A stretch of 64,000 nt of DNA, taken from positions 124,001 to 188,000 of the forward strand of contig JAKCCV010000001.1 of NCBI GenBank assembly GCA_021838785.1. The letters run 5' to 3'. The translations under genes and the position numbers were made by a program. Each line of letters begins with the position of its first letter. The first letter of the stretch is position 1. A model generated the notes under the pieces. The model did not search any database, was not told the origin of the DNA, and worked only from the letters and a program-made list of their open reading frames with translations. This stretch comes from Acidobacteriota bacterium (GTDB taxonomy: Bacteria > Acidobacteriota > Terriglobia > UBA7540). Positions 63,109 through 64,000 of the stretch are shown piece after piece.

Positions 63109-64000
63109 TCAATGTCCTACCGGCGCGCCGCGCTCGACGGTGGTGGCGTGCAGATTCACGCTGCCGCTGCGCACCGCCTCAGAAATCGAAGGCACCAGCG
63201 CCGCCGCCGCCTGCCGGCCGTCAATGTGCAGATTCACCACCAGCGACGGCCCCATCGAGCCGGGCGCGAGCCCGGGAGCAATTTCTCCGCCGCCGTATTC
63301 CCCGCTCGTCTCGCCGCCGTATTCGCCCCGGCCGCGCTCGCGTCGCCCCGCTCGCTCCCCAAGCGGGCGCCCGCGACCTCCCGCGGCTCCGCGTCCCGCT
63401 CCCGGAATCGCCGCGCCCAGCCCTCCAGCGGCTCCCGCCACGGCGTAAAACAGCGCCGCCGACTCAAACGCCGCCGTCGCCGCCGGAGGATTCCAAAACA
63501 ATTCCGCAAACCCCACTGCCGTTTCGTAGATGGCGTGGACCAGCGCCTGCGCCGCAATCGAGGCCAGCGTTGCCTTCAACGCCTTCTCCATCGCCGCGCC
63601 AATCGAGCTGCCATAGACAATCGCCTGCGCCACGCTGGTGCCCATGGCCGAAGAGAACTTCATCAGCGAAATGCCGGACATTTCCGTGGCTTGCCGAATC
63701 TGCATCAGGCGCAGTTCCATCTCCGTGAACGCCGGCGCCGCGCTCTTCGCGTAATCCGTCGTCTGGCGCAATTGGAGATTGAACTGCCGCAGCGTCTCGC
63801 CGAGCGGCCCGTAGCCCCGCTGCGCGTTGCGAGTGAAGTTTTCAAGCGCCGCCGTCACCACCGCGAAATGCCGATGACTCTGCCGCGCCCACTCCGTCAA
63901 ATTCAGCCCCGCGTCCGCCCATCGCCCGCCAGAACTCGTCTGAAAATTGCGGACGTGTTCTTCCGCGTGGGCCGGGTCGGAGGCTATTCGAAATAACAGA
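63109..64000 (-). CDS. Tape-measure-like tail protein, 5' part outside window
   Basis: The open frame runs off the right edge; a TTG at 63900 could be a start, but in-frame codons continue upstream to the edge (DPAHAEEHVRNFQTSSGG), so it is partial. Visible 297 residues are helical (GETLRQFNLQLRQTTDYAKS), then a hydrophobic segment (ALVHAIYETAVGFAELFW), an Ala/Gly stretch, and a Gly/Arg/Glu-rich linker. This is the pattern of the C-terminal part of tail tape-measure proteins. The following gene is one base away. Confidence 0.6.
   Translation of the reverse strand, partial: LLFRIASDPAHAEEHVRNFQTSSGGRWADAGLNLTEWARQSHRHFAVVTAALENFTRNAQRGYGPLGETLRQFNLQLRQTTDYAKSAAPAFTEMELRLMQIRQATEMSGISLMKFSSAMGTSVAQAIVYGSSIGAAMEKALKATLASIAAQALVHAIYETAVGFAELFWNPPAATAAFESAALFYAVAGAAGGLGAAIPGAGRGAAGGRGRPLGERAGRRERGRGEYGGETSGEYGGGEIAPGLAPGSMGPSLVVNLHIDGRQAAAALVPSISEAVRSGSVNLHATTVERGAPVGH

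Larger units (their letters stand above)
51767..64000 (-). mobile_element. Phage-tail-like gene cluster (possible prophage remnant or domesticated tail), continues beyond edge
   Basis: Eleven co-directional genes with gaps or overlaps of a few bases follow the siphophage order: tape measure, distal tail, small proteins, large tail tip, fibre. No capsid, portal, terminase, lysis, integrase or att site is visible, and four proteins carry export-type N-termini. The right boundary is outside the window; the left end is at the hairpin 51737-51769. Confidence 0.5.

Noticed and set aside
51767-64000. Type VI secretion or contractile injection system
   Set aside because: No sheath, tube, spike or ClpV-like ATPase appears; the proteins fit a non-contractile tail.

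Overview
The window is GC-rich and comes from a Gram-negative bacterium: it has a TolC/adaptor/RND tripartite pump, several lipoprotein signals and a Tat signal. A zinc-ribbon Ser/Thr kinase fused to a polytopic membrane domain, GMC and creatininase families, a TPP-dependent E1 alpha/beta fusion and secreted glycosidases make Acidobacteriota my best guess. That placement is inference; no rRNA, tRNA or taxonomic marker is present.

Layout. 1-313: 5' end of a secreted GH76-like lipoprotein, cut by the window edge. 360-1240: a tandem array of about 270-bp repeats carrying short palindromic elements, with relatives at 5126-5345 and, inverted, at 19448-19628. 1340-5131: a single-chain MmeI-like restriction-methylation enzyme, a Phd/ParE-type toxin-antitoxin pair, and a decayed duplicate of the methylase 3' end. 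5541-6875: a radical SAM sulfatase maturase. 7054-11912: a stress block with Hsp20, ClpB, a Dps-like thioferritin, and a peroxiredoxin whose peroxidatic cysteine codon is an in-frame TGA. The last is very probably a selenoprotein, because the reading frame is intact on both sides and a SECIS-like hairpin follows. 11988-19437: HprK-like P-loop protein, GMC oxidoreductase, RcnB/CigR-like secreted protein, zinc-ribbon kinase. 19680-27815: PAP2 phosphatase coupled to a radical SAM protein, then an HME-RND efflux operon. 27852-35671: carbohydrate block with a membrane-anchored GH113-like protein, a Tat-exported glycosidase, an Spy/LTXXQ protein, a GT87-like and a GT2 glycosyltransferase. 35806-39536: mrfA-mrfB-like DNA repair pair. 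39791-49524: E1 fusion, small DUF4242 and zinc-ribbon proteins, alpha/beta hydrolase, SH3/acyltransferase/creatininase/mu-crystallin run, PilZ proteins. 49695-51572: two SAM methyltransferases.

51767-64000: a co-directional, tightly overlapping minus-strand cluster running from a tape-measure-like protein (continuing past the right edge) through small tail proteins, a 1557-residue tail protein with embedded glycosidase-like and carbohydrate-binding-like segments, to fibre-like proteins. It resembles a siphophage tail module, but four of its proteins begin with export-type signals, which is unusual for phage tail components. No integrase, capsid, portal or attachment site is visible, so whether it is a prophage, a domesticated tail, or something else is open.

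Strongest leads: the UGA-containing peroxiredoxin next to the thioferritin; the tail-like cluster with signal peptides and glycosidase-like insertion; and the palindrome-bounded repeat family. Function calls come from reading motifs in the translated sequence, not from database searches.
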